From the NCBI GenBank assembly GCA_017539885.1, contig JAFYCC010000023.1:1-36787 (forward strand): a DNA stretch of 36,787 nt, read 5' to 3'. Shown one piece after another: positions 28,770 to 36,787 of the stretch. The position numbers and the translations under genes were made by a program. Source of the stretch: Oscillospiraceae bacterium (GTDB taxonomy: Bacteria > Bacillota_A > Clostridia > Oscillospirales > Oscillospiraceae). Within the stretch, counting starts at the first letter, position 1, and every line of letters starts with the position of its first letter. Under the pieces are notes generated by a model that made no database searches, had not been told where the DNA came from, and saw nothing but the letters and a program-made list of their open reading frames with translations.

Positions 28770-30194
28770 TTATCCTTCCATCAGGAAGGAGATCTCCAGA
28801 TGCAGCCGCGTGTCCGCGTCATCCGTGTCCGCGCCCGTCAGCTCACGAATGCGTCCGAGACGATAGAGCAGCGTACTTCTGTGGATGAAGAGCTCCTGTG
28901 CCGTCTCCGTGAAGCTGCAGCGGCAGCGCAGGAAAACGCGCAGCGTCTCGGCAAGCTCTGTTCCGTGCCTCTGATCGTAAGCACGCAGCTGATGCAGCGC
29001 TGGATGTGAAAGGTCTGCAAGCGTCTGTGTGCGCAGGAGTGAAGCGATATAGGGCAGTTTCACGTCCTCGAATCCGTGCACCGCTCCCGCCTCCTCCGGC
29101 GCGAACCGCAGCGCTGCCATCGCGGACTCATACTGCGCGGCAAATCCGTCCAGTTCCGTAAAGATACAGCTCACGCCCGCGACACAGCCGCAGCGGCGCA
29201 GAAGAAGCTCAAGTTCACCGGTAAAGCGCTCCGACGGGGTGAGCCGCAGATTTGCCAGCATAACGAGGCGGCCGTCGTACTGTGCGAGGAACGCATAGGG
29301 ATTGATCCGCTCCAGATAGCGCTCCGCTGCGTGCATCGGATCCCGTCCGCCCCCAAGCTGCCGGATCACGAACAGCTGTTTTGGATCCGAGGCATACCAG
29401 CCGAAGGTCTGCAGCCGTTCCTCCCTGCCCCGCGTCCGTTCGTCCGGGTTCCTGAGCAGCTCCAGCAGGATACCGGACTTGTCCATGCGCGCTTCCGCGC
29501 TCTCGCCGCGCTGCAGCCAGAGCGTGAGCAGTTCAGCGAAGGCGTCCTGCAGGTCAAATTCTCCGCGCGTGTACTCGCCTGAGGGCTTTACTGTAATAAG
29601 CCAGCCCTTATGCACGTCGCCGCAGAACAGATTCGTGACCACCGCTCCCGGCTCTACGCCTGCCGGGTCGACACGGTAGCTCGGCAGCTCCGGTACGCGG
29701 ATGCATTCGAGCCGGCTCAGGTCCAGCAGCGCCTCCAGCGGCAGCAGGCGGCTCTCGGTCATATTGCCTACGGAGGGCGTCTGCGCGATCGTGCCAAAGG
29801 GGTCGAAGATCTCCCGGACGAAGAAGGTCGCGTCCGCCAGGATCAGCGTCCTGCCCAGAGCCTGCGCCCCCGCGCGCAGGATGGTCTGCGCGTCGCATCC
29901 CGCATGGATCAGATCGTGGATGCCCGAAGCCCAGTCATTGTAATATTCAAAGGCATCCATCGTGTCTCCGAGTACCGCGTTCACATCCTGCGAGCGCAGT
30001 TCAAGCACGTCGTGCCCGTTCGTGCACAGCACGCGGCTGTCCTCCAGCTGATGGAGATAGACGGACGAGCGTGAAATCTTGAGCTCCTCACTGTACAGCC
30101 GGGCATTGCGCAGCACGCGTGATCCCTGCTCGATGCGTGCGACCGGGGCATAGCTTCTCAGCCAGTCCGCGAGCATCCACATACTGATGCGCAT
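28770..30194 (-). CDS. PucR family transcriptional regulator 1 (474 aa)
   Basis: A large regulator with the C-terminal PucR-type helix-turn-helix (residues about 400-470: SFTETAQELFIHRSTLLYRLGRIRELTG, a signature of the family) and a preceding GGDEF-like or GAF-like sensory part without the catalytic residues. N-terminal residues resemble the effector-binding part of CdaR/PucR relatives. Divergent from the UroD-like gene with overlapping promoters, so it is the likely regulator of that gene. TGTAGGAGGA precedes the start. The effector is unknown. Confidence 0.88.
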   Translation of the reverse strand: MRISMWMLADWLRSYAPVARIEQGSRVLRNARLYSEELKISRSSVYLHQLEDSRVLCTNGHDVLELRSQDVNAVLGDTMDAFEYYNDWASGIHDLIHAGCDAQTILRAGAQALGRTLILADATFFVREIFDPFGTIAQTPSVGNMTESRLLPLEALLDLSRLECIRVPELPSYRVDPAGVEPGAVVTNLFCGDVHKGWLITVKPSGEYTRGEFDLQDAFAELLTLWLQRGESAEARMDKSGILLELLRNPDERTRGREERLQTFGWYASDPKQLFVIRQLGGGRDPMHAAERYLERINPYAFLAQYDGRLVMLANLRLTPSERFTGELELLLRRCGCVAGVSCIFTELDGFAAQYESAMAALRFAPEEAGAVHGFEDVKLPYIASLLRTQTLADLSHPALHQLRAYDQRHGTELAETLRVFLRCRCSFTETAQELFIHRSTLLYRLGRIRELTGADTDDADTRLHLEISFLMEG

Positions 30195-30270
30195 AAGTTC
30201 CTCCTACATTTTGTATGAATCTCGCCCCGGTATTGTCCGCGGCTGTGGAGTCGATTCCGCATCCTGAATG

Positions 30271-30323
30271 AAGACAGTATCGATTTCTTCCTGTATTATA
30301 GACCATGCAGAGGCGAAATTCAA
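30271..30323. promoter_or_regulatory. Overlapping divergent promoters of the PucR 1 and UroD-like genes
   Basis: Minus strand: TTGAAT (30323-30318), 17-bp spacer, TATAAT (30300-30295). Plus strand: AAGACA (30271-30276), 17-bp spacer, TATTAT (30294-30299), a weaker match. The two -10 elements fall on the same bases, so binding of polymerase to one strand should exclude the other, and one regulator could switch both. Confidence 0.6.
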
Positions 30324-30363
30324 TCCGATGAATAATTTCCAAAAAATGTAGGAGGACAGAAAC

Positions 30364-31479
30364 ATGGCAAAAAGCTCAATGGAAAGATACATGAAGATGC
30401 TAAGCCTGGAGCCTTTCGCCGACCGTGACGAGATGCCGGTCTTCCCGATGATGCTCGCGTCCTTCGGTTCGCTCGGCGGCGTTCTTCAGAAGGACATCTG
30501 TGCAAGCGCGGACAAGTGGATCGAATCCATTGTCCGGACGATCTCCATCATCGGCAAGCCCGACGTCTGCATGCCGGTGTGCCCGGGCGATACGATCTTC
30601 ATCATGCAGCTGCCGGCGCGCATTCCCGGCAGGGAGCTCCCTGACGACTCGCTGTATCAGTTTGTGGAAAAGCCCTACTTCACAGATCCCTCAGAGTATC
30701 AGCGCATCCTTCAGATGGGCTGGGAAGCCTGGAGCATGCAGTACGTCATGTCCATCCAGAATCCGCCCTATACGAATCCCGGTCAGCTCGGCGCGCGCTT
30801 TGCCGAGTTCGGCGCGAACGCCGGTAAGACGATCGGTTTCATCTACAGTCAGGGCATGGTGCCCGACTTTGACGGCGCCTGCGCCCCCATCTTCGATACG
30901 CTCTCCATGACGCGCTCCATGGCGGACTTTGCCGTTGATCTCATGCTCGACCCCGGTCCGATCGTGGACATCATGCGCAGGTTCCAGCCTGCGGCAGACG
31001 AGGCCACCATCGGACAAATCAAGGCCAACAACGGAACGCGCGTCGGCGGATTCGTGATGCGTTCTTCCGCGACCTTCATCTCCCCCACGCTGTTCGAGGA
31101 GATCGTGTGGCCGGTCCTCAAGGCCTCAATCGAGCGCTTCCATGCCGCGGGTCTTACCTATATCCTGCACGCAGACGCCAACTGGCTGCCCATGCTCAAA
31201 TACTTCACGGAGCTCCCCAGGGGCTGCGTCCACGTAGAACTGGACGGCTCCACGGACATTGAGCAGGCCTATGACATCCTGCGCGGCTATCAGTCCATCC
31301 GCGGTGACGTGCCGGCAACGATGCTCGCCTACGGCACGCCGGATGAGGTCGCCGATTACTGTGAGAAGCTCATCCGGATGGGCATGAAGGGCGGCTTTAT
31401 GCTCGGCAGCGGCTGTGAAGTACCGCTCAACGCAAAGGCCGAGAACGTCAAAGCGATGATCGACGCTCTCCGCGCCTGA
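30364..31479 (+). CDS. Uroporphyrinogen decarboxylase (UroD) family methyltransferase-like protein (371 aa)
   Basis: A TIM-barrel protein of the UroD/MtaA/CmuA family. The N-terminal part has DRDEMPVFPMMLASFGSLGG and the C-terminal barrel has the zinc-ligand type motifs HADANW near 270 and GCEVP near 355, which in this family suit corrinoid or thiol methyl transfer rather than haem synthesis. No corrinoid protein or second methyltransferase gene is in the window, so the methyl donor is unknown. TGTAGGAGGA is well placed before ATG. Its divergent neighbour is a PucR regulator. A UroD decarboxylase role is unlikely because the haem pathway is not nearby and the signature is of the methyltransferase type. 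Confidence 0.8.
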   Translation: MAKSSMERYMKMLSLEPFADRDEMPVFPMMLASFGSLGGVLQKDICASADKWIESIVRTISIIGKPDVCMPVCPGDTIFIMQLPARIPGRELPDDSLYQFVEKPYFTDPSEYQRILQMGWEAWSMQYVMSIQNPPYTNPGQLGARFAEFGANAGKTIGFIYSQGMVPDFDGACAPIFDTLSMTRSMADFAVDLMLDPGPIVDIMRRFQPAADEATIGQIKANNGTRVGGFVMRSSATFISPTLFEEIVWPVLKASIERFHAAGLTYILHADANWLPMLKYFTELPRGCVHVELDGSTDIEQAYDILRGYQSIRGDVPATMLAYGTPDEVADYCEKLIRMGMKGGFMLGSGCEVPLNAKAENVKAMIDALRA

Positions 31480-31496
31480 TTGAAACACAAGTCCGA

Positions 31497-31540
31497 AAAA
31501 CGGGGAAGACGCGCCGCGCAGTACGTCTTCCCCGTTTTTT
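31497..31540. terminator. Bidirectional terminator of UroD-like gene and SufE
   Basis: A perfect 15-bp stem starting AAAACGGGGAAGACG with a 12-nt loop and a long T-run (TTTTTTG) after the 3' arm; the 5' arm is preceded by A-rich sequence, which suits the opposite strand. Confidence 0.9.
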
Positions 31541-31553
31541 GTTTTCCAGACGA

Positions 31554-31964
31554 TCAGTGCTCCGCGGCAAAGCGCTGAAGCGTCTGCACCACGTAGCCGA
31601 TCCCCTTCTGCCGGTCCGTCTCGAAGGTCTCCATGATCTCCGTCTCCTCAAACAGTGTGAGCTTTGCCGCCGCCACGTCCGCGAGCGGCTGCCCGTCGAA
31701 CATTCTGCGCAGCAGATACAGCACGCCTTTGATGATAAACGTGTCGCTGTCTCCGTCGAATCGGAACACGCCGTTTTCCGCACGCATATCTAGCCAGACA
31801 TGGGACTGGCATCCCTTCACGACCCGCTCCGCCGTCTTCTTTTCCGGCGGCAGCTGCGGCAGCAGCGCCGCAAGTTCGATCAGGTAGGCATATTGCTCAA
31901 AGCTGTCCCCCAGCCCCTGAAACTCCCCGATCAGCTCGCGCTGTACACTTTCGATCTCATCCAT
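31554..31964 (-). CDS. sufE: SufE sulfur acceptor protein (136 aa)
   Basis: Matches SufE: VKGCQSHVWL with the sulfur-accepting Cys52, and the usual helical ends. It takes persulfide sulfur from SufS and passes it on for Fe-S cluster or other sulfur chemistry. The start overlaps the SufS stop by 8 bp, so the two are coupled. No SufBCD genes are in this window. Confidence 0.92.
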   Translation of the reverse strand: MDEIESVQRELIGEFQGLGDSFEQYAYLIELAALLPQLPPEKKTAERVVKGCQSHVWLDMRAENGVFRFDGDSDTFIIKGVLYLLRRMFDGQPLADVAAAKLTLFEETEIMETFETDRQKGIGYVVQTLQRFAAEH

Positions 31965-33186
31965 GCCGAATCCCCGGCAGCGCCGCGACGCGGTCGAGCG
32001 CTGCGCCGAGCGTGCAGAGTTCCTCCTCCGTATTATAGAATGCCGGGGAGACGCGCACGGCGCTCTCCAGCCCGAGGGCGCGCAGCAGCGGCTGCGCGCA
32101 GTGATGTCCGCTGCGCACGGCGACGCCGAGCTGGTCGAGCAGTCTGGCCGCGTCGTAGGCAGGCAGGCCCCGGATGTTGAAACTCACGGCACCCGCCCGC
32201 TCCCCGGGCGTCCCGAGGATTTCGAGATACGGCCGTTCGCGCAGGACGGCCTCCGTCTGCCGGAGCAGCTCCGCCTCGCGTCCGTATACCGCCTCCCCGC
32301 CGATTGAGCGGATATAACCGATCGCCGCTCCGAGTCCGATGATACCGGCTATGTTGCGCGTGCCCGCCTCGAAACGGAACGGCAGTACGTCCCAGTCTGC
32401 GCGGTACTCCGTCACCTCTTCGACCATCCCGCCGCCGAAGGCGACGGGCGGCAGGCGCTCGAGCAGTTCCCTTTTCCCGTAGAGCACGCCGATCCCTGTC
32501 GGGGCGAGCATCTTGTGCCCGGAGAAGCAGAGAAAATCGCAGTCCCACTTCCGCACGTCCACGCGTCCGTGCCGCATCTGCTGCGCCGCGTCCACGAACA
32601 CGAGTGCGCCGGCGTCGTGCGCCGCTTTCGTCAGCCGGGCGATCGGATTGACCGTTCCGAGCACGTTCGATACCGCCGTTACCGCCAGCAGTTTCGGCCT
32701 CTCGGAGAAAACGCGCTCCGCCGCCTCCATGTCCAGTTCGCCGCACGGCGTCAGCGGGATCAGGCGCAGTCTTGCCCCGCTTCGGCGGCAGGCCTCCTGC
32801 CAGGGTATAAGATTTGAGTGATGTTCCATTACCGTTGCCGCGACCGTGTCTCCCTCGCGCAGGAGGCTCTCGGAAGCGGCGCGGGCGACGAGATTGACCG
32901 ACTCCGTCGCGCCGCTCGTGAAAATGATCTCCGCGCTCTCCGCGGCACCAAGAAAGTCCGCCACGGTCCGGCGTACGGACTCCACGCGCGCGGTGGACTG
33001 TTCGCTGAGCCAGTGAACGCCGCGGTGGATGTTTGCCTGCCACTGACGGTACTGCTCCTCCACCGCCCGGAGCACGGGCTCGGGCAGCTGTGTCGTAGCC
33101 GCGTTGTCCAGATAGATGAGCGGCCTGCCGTGCACGAGCCGGCTCAGCAGGGGAAAATCCCCGCGAATCCTGCCGAAATCCGTCAC
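31957..33186 (-). CDS. sufS: SufS-type cysteine desulfurase (409 aa)
   Basis: A PLP enzyme of the group II (SufS) class. It would convert cysteine to alanine and persulfide. The start is GTG at 33186, 5 bp after the PucR stop, giving the normal length. There is no clear ribosome binding site, suggesting coupled translation. Motifs are LDNAATTQ, the PLP lysine in FSGHKMLAPTG, and the catalytic Cys363 in SGHHCAQPL on the SufS-type loop. The family can also release selenium from selenocysteine. It is followed by SufE and preceded by a PucR regulator, an uncommon partner. Confidence 0.92.
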   Translation of the reverse strand: MTDFGRIRGDFPLLSRLVHGRPLIYLDNAATTQLPEPVLRAVEEQYRQWQANIHRGVHWLSEQSTARVESVRRTVADFLGAAESAEIIFTSGATESVNLVARAASESLLREGDTVAATVMEHHSNLIPWQEACRRSGARLRLIPLTPCGELDMEAAERVFSERPKLLAVTAVSNVLGTVNPIARLTKAAHDAGALVFVDAAQQMRHGRVDVRKWDCDFLCFSGHKMLAPTGIGVLYGKRELLERLPPVAFGGGMVEEVTEYRADWDVLPFRFEAGTRNIAGIIGLGAAIGYIRSIGGEAVYGREAELLRQTEAVLRERPYLEILGTPGERAGAVSFNIRGLPAYDAARLLDQLGVAVRSGHHCAQPLLRALGLESAVRVSPAFYNTEEELCTLGAALDRVAALPGIRHG

Positions 33187-33191
33187 GGCGC

Positions 33192-34760
33192 TCAAAAGCC
33201 GTAGAGCAGGAGCAGCGGATAGGCCTGCGTCAGGCCCCGCTTGATCTCCGGGTCGGAGATCTGGACGCCCAGCATCTCCTCGATGCGGCCGACGCGGTAG
33301 AGGACGTTGTTCCGGTGCATGTGCAGCAGCGCGCTCGCCTCGGAGGATCTGCAGTCGCAGAACAGATAGGTATACAGGATCTGTATGTTGTTCGTTCCGT
33401 GCTTGATGTCGTGGTCGTTGACCTTGCGCAGCAGCCTGTAGTAGCGCGTTGTGCGCCACGTGGCGCGGCTGGTCTGGCTTTCACCAAGCAGCGCGAGCAG
33501 GAAACAGCCGTCATAGTCCACGATCCGGCTGGGCATATGATCCGCGATGAAGGGCGGATGCGGCAGATAGTGGTAGTACTTGTACACCATGAGGGTCTGC
33601 TCATAGGCAAGCCGGATATCAGGCAGCGTGTCGAAAACGCAGCTGGCGGCACAGAAAGCCCCGAAGTTTTCCAGCCAGGGCGTGAGCGCCTCCGCAGGAA
33701 TGAGCGGCTCCTCCCCTGCGCCGGGCTGTCCCTGCAGCAGCATGAGCAGACGGTTCTGATAGGTGGTGATCCTCGCGTCCGGCAGCAGTTCGGAGAGCTC
33801 CATGCCGGCTTTTCCGATCGGCAGTTTTTCGAGGGATTCGAACTCGATCAGGCAAAGCTGGAACGGTCCGTCGTCAGGGATGCTGACGTGCCTGGCTCGC
33901 TCGGAAACGACGCCCGGCTCTCCCGCCCTGCCTTCGATGAGGTCGATGAGCAGGCTGTCGTAGTCGTGGCGCGTATAGTTGTGCTGCCGCCAGTCCCGCT
34001 CAACATAGATGTTCAGCACATCCACAAGCATCTTGAAGAGATCCACCAGACCCGGCGTAAGGGGATGGTTGTTGCAGGTCATCACGACATGAACGTAATA
34101 CGTGTTGTGAAGCTTGAAGACCTTGCTGCACAGGTCGTACGGCGAAAGCTTGTGATCCGTGCTGCAGATGAGCCCTGCGGATTTGTCCCAAAGCTCGAAC
34201 AGGCCGTTTTCACGGAAGGCCGTGATCGTCTCCTCCGGATGGAAGCCGTTTGCAAGAAGTTTGACGCACAGCGGGTCGTCGATCGGGATGTGGCTGGTAT
34301 AGCACATCAGGCTCAGCGCCGAGTCGGAAACGGAGATGAAGTTGCCGATCACGGGTTCGCTCAGTTCGATGATGTCCTGCAGCGGCCGCTGCTCGTAGGC
34401 GTAGCGGAACATATGATTGACCCATTCGCTTACCGTGCAGAACAGATCCTGCAGTTCCGTATAGACCCGATGCTGCGAAACGTTCTCGTTGACGACGATC
34501 AGGCCGAGCAGGGCCTCGTCCGTCTCCGCCCGGTCGTGCACACGGTCACGCACGCAGACGCAGCAGAAAGACGCGCCTTCCGCTCTCAGCGCGAGCGCCT
34601 GCGACAGCTCGCCGACGTAGATCCTTCCGGGATTAAGTTCCTCTGCCTTTTCCGGCAGCAGACAGATGCGCTCAAAGCCGGGCTGTGATCCGGCCTCCAC
34701 ATGTGTCTGGCAGTTGTATCGGCTCAGCCGTTCCAGGATCAGATTGAGCGAAATGCGCAT
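33192..34760 (-). CDS. PucR family transcriptional regulator 2 (522 aa)
   Basis: A second large regulator of the PucR/CdaR type. The C-terminal helix-turn-helix is clear (SSEASALLHMHRNNVLYRVGRIEEMLG, residues about 464-490). The N-terminal 400 residues are a helical and mixed sensory region without a recognised catalytic motif. It is first in an operon with SufS and SufE, 5 bp apart from SufS, so it probably controls sulfur mobilisation in cis, but the reason is not clear. The leader is TGTAGGAGGA-like. It is a paralog of the first PucR in domain order only, since overall identity is low. Confidence 0.88.
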   Translation of the reverse strand: MRISLNLILERLSRYNCQTHVEAGSQPGFERICLLPEKAEELNPGRIYVGELSQALALRAEGASFCCVCVRDRVHDRAETDEALLGLIVVNENVSQHRVYTELQDLFCTVSEWVNHMFRYAYEQRPLQDIIELSEPVIGNFISVSDSALSLMCYTSHIPIDDPLCVKLLANGFHPEETITAFRENGLFELWDKSAGLICSTDHKLSPYDLCSKVFKLHNTYYVHVVMTCNNHPLTPGLVDLFKMLVDVLNIYVERDWRQHNYTRHDYDSLLIDLIEGRAGEPGVVSERARHVSIPDDGPFQLCLIEFESLEKLPIGKAGMELSELLPDARITTYQNRLLMLLQGQPGAGEEPLIPAEALTPWLENFGAFCAASCVFDTLPDIRLAYEQTLMVYKYYHYLPHPPFIADHMPSRIVDYDGCFLLALLGESQTSRATWRTTRYYRLLRKVNDHDIKHGTNNIQILYTYLFCDCRSSEASALLHMHRNNVLYRVGRIEEMLGVQISDPEIKRGLTQAYPLLLLYGF

Positions 34761-34814
34761 GACGTACAGTCCTCCTACACCTTAGCTGAATTACCAGCTC
34801 TTTCTATTAATGCC

Positions 34815-34843
34815 ATTATATACCATTTTGTTCGTGAACACAA
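34815..34843 (-). promoter_or_regulatory. Promoter of the PucR 2-SufS-SufE operon with a palindrome at the -35
   Basis: On the minus strand TTGTGT, 17-bp spacer, TATAAT. A palindrome TGTTCGTGAACA lies at 34829-34840 and overlaps the -35, which could be an operator. Confidence 0.7.
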
Positions 34844-34861
34844 TAGATTTCGATTTGGAAG

Positions 34862-34893
34862 AAGGCGTGCCCGGGATAAGACAGGCACGCCTT
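34862..34893 (-). terminator. Terminator of the isomerase-like operon
   Basis: AAGGCGTGCC and GGCACGCCTT form a perfect 10-bp stem. It lies 10 bp after the stop of the 151-residue protein gene. Confidence 0.75.
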
Positions 34894-34902
34894 TTATCGC
34901 TG

Positions 34903-35358
34903 TTATTCGCCGGCCAGTCTCGGCCGCCAGAATTCCGTTTCGCGCATGGCTCCGATAACCAGAGCCGTCAGCTCCGGGAAGCTGTGGATCCGCGGCAGCG
35001 CCCGCGCGGGCAGTTCCAGCCGCAGCTGCTTCTGAAGCGCCATGAAGAGGAGCGTCTTCTTGGCGATCTCCGAGGAGGTCCCGGCGCAGCCCTGCGCCAT
35101 GTCGAACTCTTTGACAAGTTCTTTTGAGATCTTCATGCTTCGGGCAAGGCTCAGCTGCGACAGCTTCTGGAAATCCACGCCTTCGGTCTCCTCCCGGGTG
35201 AGCATGAATTTGGCGAGCACAAAATCCGTCAGGCGCTCACAGAGGAAATCCGCGCGCAGCGGCAGTACGTCATAGATCGCGTCGATCTCCTTCTGCGAGG
35301 CCTCCTTCGCGCGCAGAAGCGCCTGTCTCGCACGCTCCTGCTCGGCGGCGTCAACCAT
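34903..35358 (-). CDS. Unknown helical protein (151 aa)
   Basis: I do not recognise it. It is largely helical, acidic then mixed, with no signal or membrane segment, starting MVDAAEQERARQALLRAKEA and ending in a Trp/Arg/Pro-rich tail. Its ATG overlaps the upstream isomerase-like stop codon (TGATG), so it is translationally coupled and probably acts with that protein. Confidence 0.6.
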   Translation of the reverse strand: MVDAAEQERARQALLRAKEASQKEIDAIYDVLPLRADFLCERLTDFVLAKFMLTREETEGVDFQKLSQLSLARSMKISKELVKEFDMAQGCAGTSSEIAKKTLLFMALQKQLRLELPARALPRIHSFPELTALVIGAMRETEFWRPRLAGE

Positions 35359-36787
35359 CAGTAGGCCTTGAGTTCCTCGACGCCGAGGACTCTGGCGAGG
35401 CGGGACAGCTGTTTTGTATAGTCTCCGTAGACGAGCGCAAGGTGGTTGCCGACGAGCACCTGTTTCTCCCAGAAGTCCGCCTGATCCTTCACGCGGAAGA
35501 GGATGGTGCCGTTGCAGTTCTGCAGGTCGTAGCCGTCGCCGGCGATGACTGTACCGCGGCCGACGAGCAGCTTGCTGCCGTCCGGGGAGAAGCGGCAGAC
35601 CGTGACGGTCTGACCGACGTCCTGCTCGAAGTCATATCTGAACACGGCGCCGAACTCCTGCTGCCAGGCGAAGTGGCGCAGCGCGTACCTGCCCTTCTTG
35701 TCCGGATCGCGCAGGCAGCGGTGCGGCACGGAGTGCTCCATGATGTAGATGTTCTCCGGATTCTCCTGCGCGACGCGCACGACGGTCGGATACTGCGGGC
35801 CCCAGACATACATCCATTCCCTGCGTTCATAGTCGTAAGGAATCGGGCCGGTGTTGCCGACGAAAGGACGGTGGTTGGAAACGGCGATGAGCGCCTGCTG
35901 GCTCAGCACGGCGTTGGCGTCATACTCACAGGAAGACGGGATCCCCGCTTCCATGTTCAGCGAGTGCGCCAGGCAGAAGGTGAATTTCATCTCGTTGAGG
36001 CGGCGCGTGGAGCACACATCCGGGCAGGGCACGGTGAAGCCGTTGCAGTCCTTCTCGTCCATGCGCTTGCGCACGATGATCCAAGCCTTGAGAGAGTTGA
36101 TGAGATACTCCCGGGAGACCTCCACCTCTTCGGCGCCTGCGATCAGCTCGTCGGCGATGCGGCCGCACTCGGCCAGTTCCTCCTCTGTGATGTTCCAGGT
36201 CACGCGGCCGGGCGTCGTATAGTTGCCCTCCGGTTTTGCCGGCATCATGTCGTCCATGAGTTCGTGCACGTTGACGTAGCGGAAATGCACGCCCAGATTC
36301 TTCGTGACGAGATCGTGGTTGGAGAAAGTGTCGACGCTCGACATGGAAACGTCGGAATTGAAGCGGGTGGCCAGCAGGATGTTCGTGCCGCGGATCACCT
36401 TGCGGGCACGCAGCGCGTCGAGGATCTCCTTCGCGTCCGTCCAGTGCAGCGGCGCGTAGATCTCCCGCGACGGATCCTTGGCCTTGACGGCTGCAACGAT
36501 GGACTGGGGCGAAAAGGCGCTGGTGGGATTGATGAGCATGGGCGTGGAGAAACGCTCGGCGAACTCCACGGTGATATCATCCGCGCCGAGCACGGAGAAG
36601 AAGAACGCAGCGTCCGCATCCGCCATGGCGGTCCGGAAATCCTCCCAAACCTGCTCCTTGTTCTCCCAGTTGTCCGTGCGGGAAACATACAGGGGTTCGA
36701 GCAGCTCTACGTTCTGCGGCATGAAGTCCCTGATCGTGTTCAGGAACTCGTCGTGACGCATGGCGTTGCCGATGCGGTCATATCCGA
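35358..36787 (-). CDS. FucI/AraA-like sugar isomerase family protein (5' truncated)
   Basis: The frame is open to the window edge (the codons before the ATG at 36761 read GYDRIGNA), so the true start is outside and at least 475 residues are visible. It resembles the L-fucose/L-arabinose isomerase fold: an N-terminal open alpha/beta part with LINPTSAFS and ATRFNSDVSM segments, a middle part with CEYDANAVLSQQALIAVSN near 278 (of the ATG-numbered protein), where metal-ligand Glu and Asp would lie, and a C-terminal beta-rich domain. The substrate is not predictable. It is followed by a coupled small unknown gene. It may be a distant member used on an unusual sugar. Confidence 0.6.
   Translation of the reverse strand, partial: GYDRIGNAMRHDEFLNTIRDFMPQNVELLEPLYVSRTDNWENKEQVWEDFRTAMADADAAFFFSVLGADDITVEFAERFSTPMLINPTSAFSPQSIVAAVKAKDPSREIYAPLHWTDAKEILDALRARKVIRGTNILLATRFNSDVSMSSVDTFSNHDLVTKNLGVHFRYVNVHELMDDMMPAKPEGNYTTPGRVTWNITEEELAECGRIADELIAGAEEVEVSREYLINSLKAWIIVRKRMDEKDCNGFTVPCPDVCSTRRLNEMKFTFCLAHSLNMEAGIPSSCEYDANAVLSQQALIAVSNHRPFVGNTGPIPYDYERREWMYVWGPQYPTVVRVAQENPENIYIMEHSVPHRCLRDPDKKGRYALRHFAWQQEFGAVFRYDFEQDVGQTVTVCRFSPDGSKLLVGRGTVIAGDGYDLQNCNGTILFRVKDQADFWEKQVLVGNHLALVYGDYTKQLSRLARVLGVEELKAY

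Noticed and set aside
33315..34688. A 457-residue plus-strand ORF opposite PucR regulator 2
   Set aside because: The minus-strand frame has a clear PucR helix-turn-helix and a good promoter. The plus frame has none.
1..36787. tRNA, rRNA or CRISPR array
   Set aside because: I found no cloverleaf with TTCGA-type arms, no rRNA-like stretch and no regularly spaced repeats, though a covariance-model search could not be run.

Overview
The window is a GC-rich (about 60% by eye) bacterial segment with strong AGGAGG-type ribosome binding sites, sigma-A-like promoters (TTGACA / TATAAT) and many perfect-hairpin terminators. Gene content (D-alanylation-like dlt genes, an AI-2E exporter, CooT, DUF6935, PucR regulators, a glycyl radical enzyme with activase, a complete branched-chain amino acid ABC transporter) points to an anaerobic Firmicute, most likely a gut-type Clostridium relative. 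I cannot name a genus. I see no rRNA, tRNA, CRISPR array, insertion sequence or phage gene.

Layout. 1-4133 (+): the 3' end of a flavodoxin-like reductase with a zinc-ribbon tail, then two tandem, clearly paralogous ~580-residue proteins of the UGSC (seleno)protein type whose signature Sec/Cys residues are lost. 4248-6012 (-): a DUF6935 protein, an unknown tryptophan-rich protein and a lipoprotein. 6211-9538 (-): a glycyl radical enzyme activase followed by a pyruvate-formate-lyase-type enzyme whose radical-bearing glycine codon reads threonine. 9851-10432 (+): a proline-rich membrane-anchored protein behind three TTCAG half-sites spaced exactly 11 bp. 10580-17578 (+): a six-gene operon made of a large FG-GAP-repeat lipoprotein, DltA-like, DltC-like, DltB-like (MBOAT) and DltD-like proteins, and a 47-residue DltX-like microprotein ending in FIYEAF. 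17652-18839 (-): an AI-2E family exporter.

19045-24157 (+): a promoter and about 340 nt of structured leader with two terminator-like hairpins, then the five-gene Liv operon (binding protein, LivH, LivM, LivG, LivF), with two strong hairpins between the binding protein and the first permease. 24425-26539 (+): a membrane sensor with a c-di-GMP HD-GYP phosphodiesterase domain. 26567-27210 (+): a promoter, two tandem terminators and a small unknown gene. 27282-28295 (-): a stand-alone mini DnaB-like ATPase and a small tail-anchored protein. 28529-28720 (+): CooT. 28770-31479: a PucR regulator divergent from a UroD-type methyltransferase. 31554-34760 (-): a second PucR regulator with SufS and SufE. 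34903-36787 (-): an unknown 151-residue protein and the truncated start of an FucI/AraA-like sugar isomerase.

The two most unusual parts are the dlt-like operon, which carries all five Dlt functions in a non-standard order, adds a repeat lipoprotein and has an altered amino-acid pocket residue in DltA, and the glycyl radical enzyme that has lost its glycine while keeping an intact activase next door. The two long structured leaders (19075-19417 and 26600-26841) are candidates for unrecognised regulatory RNAs.
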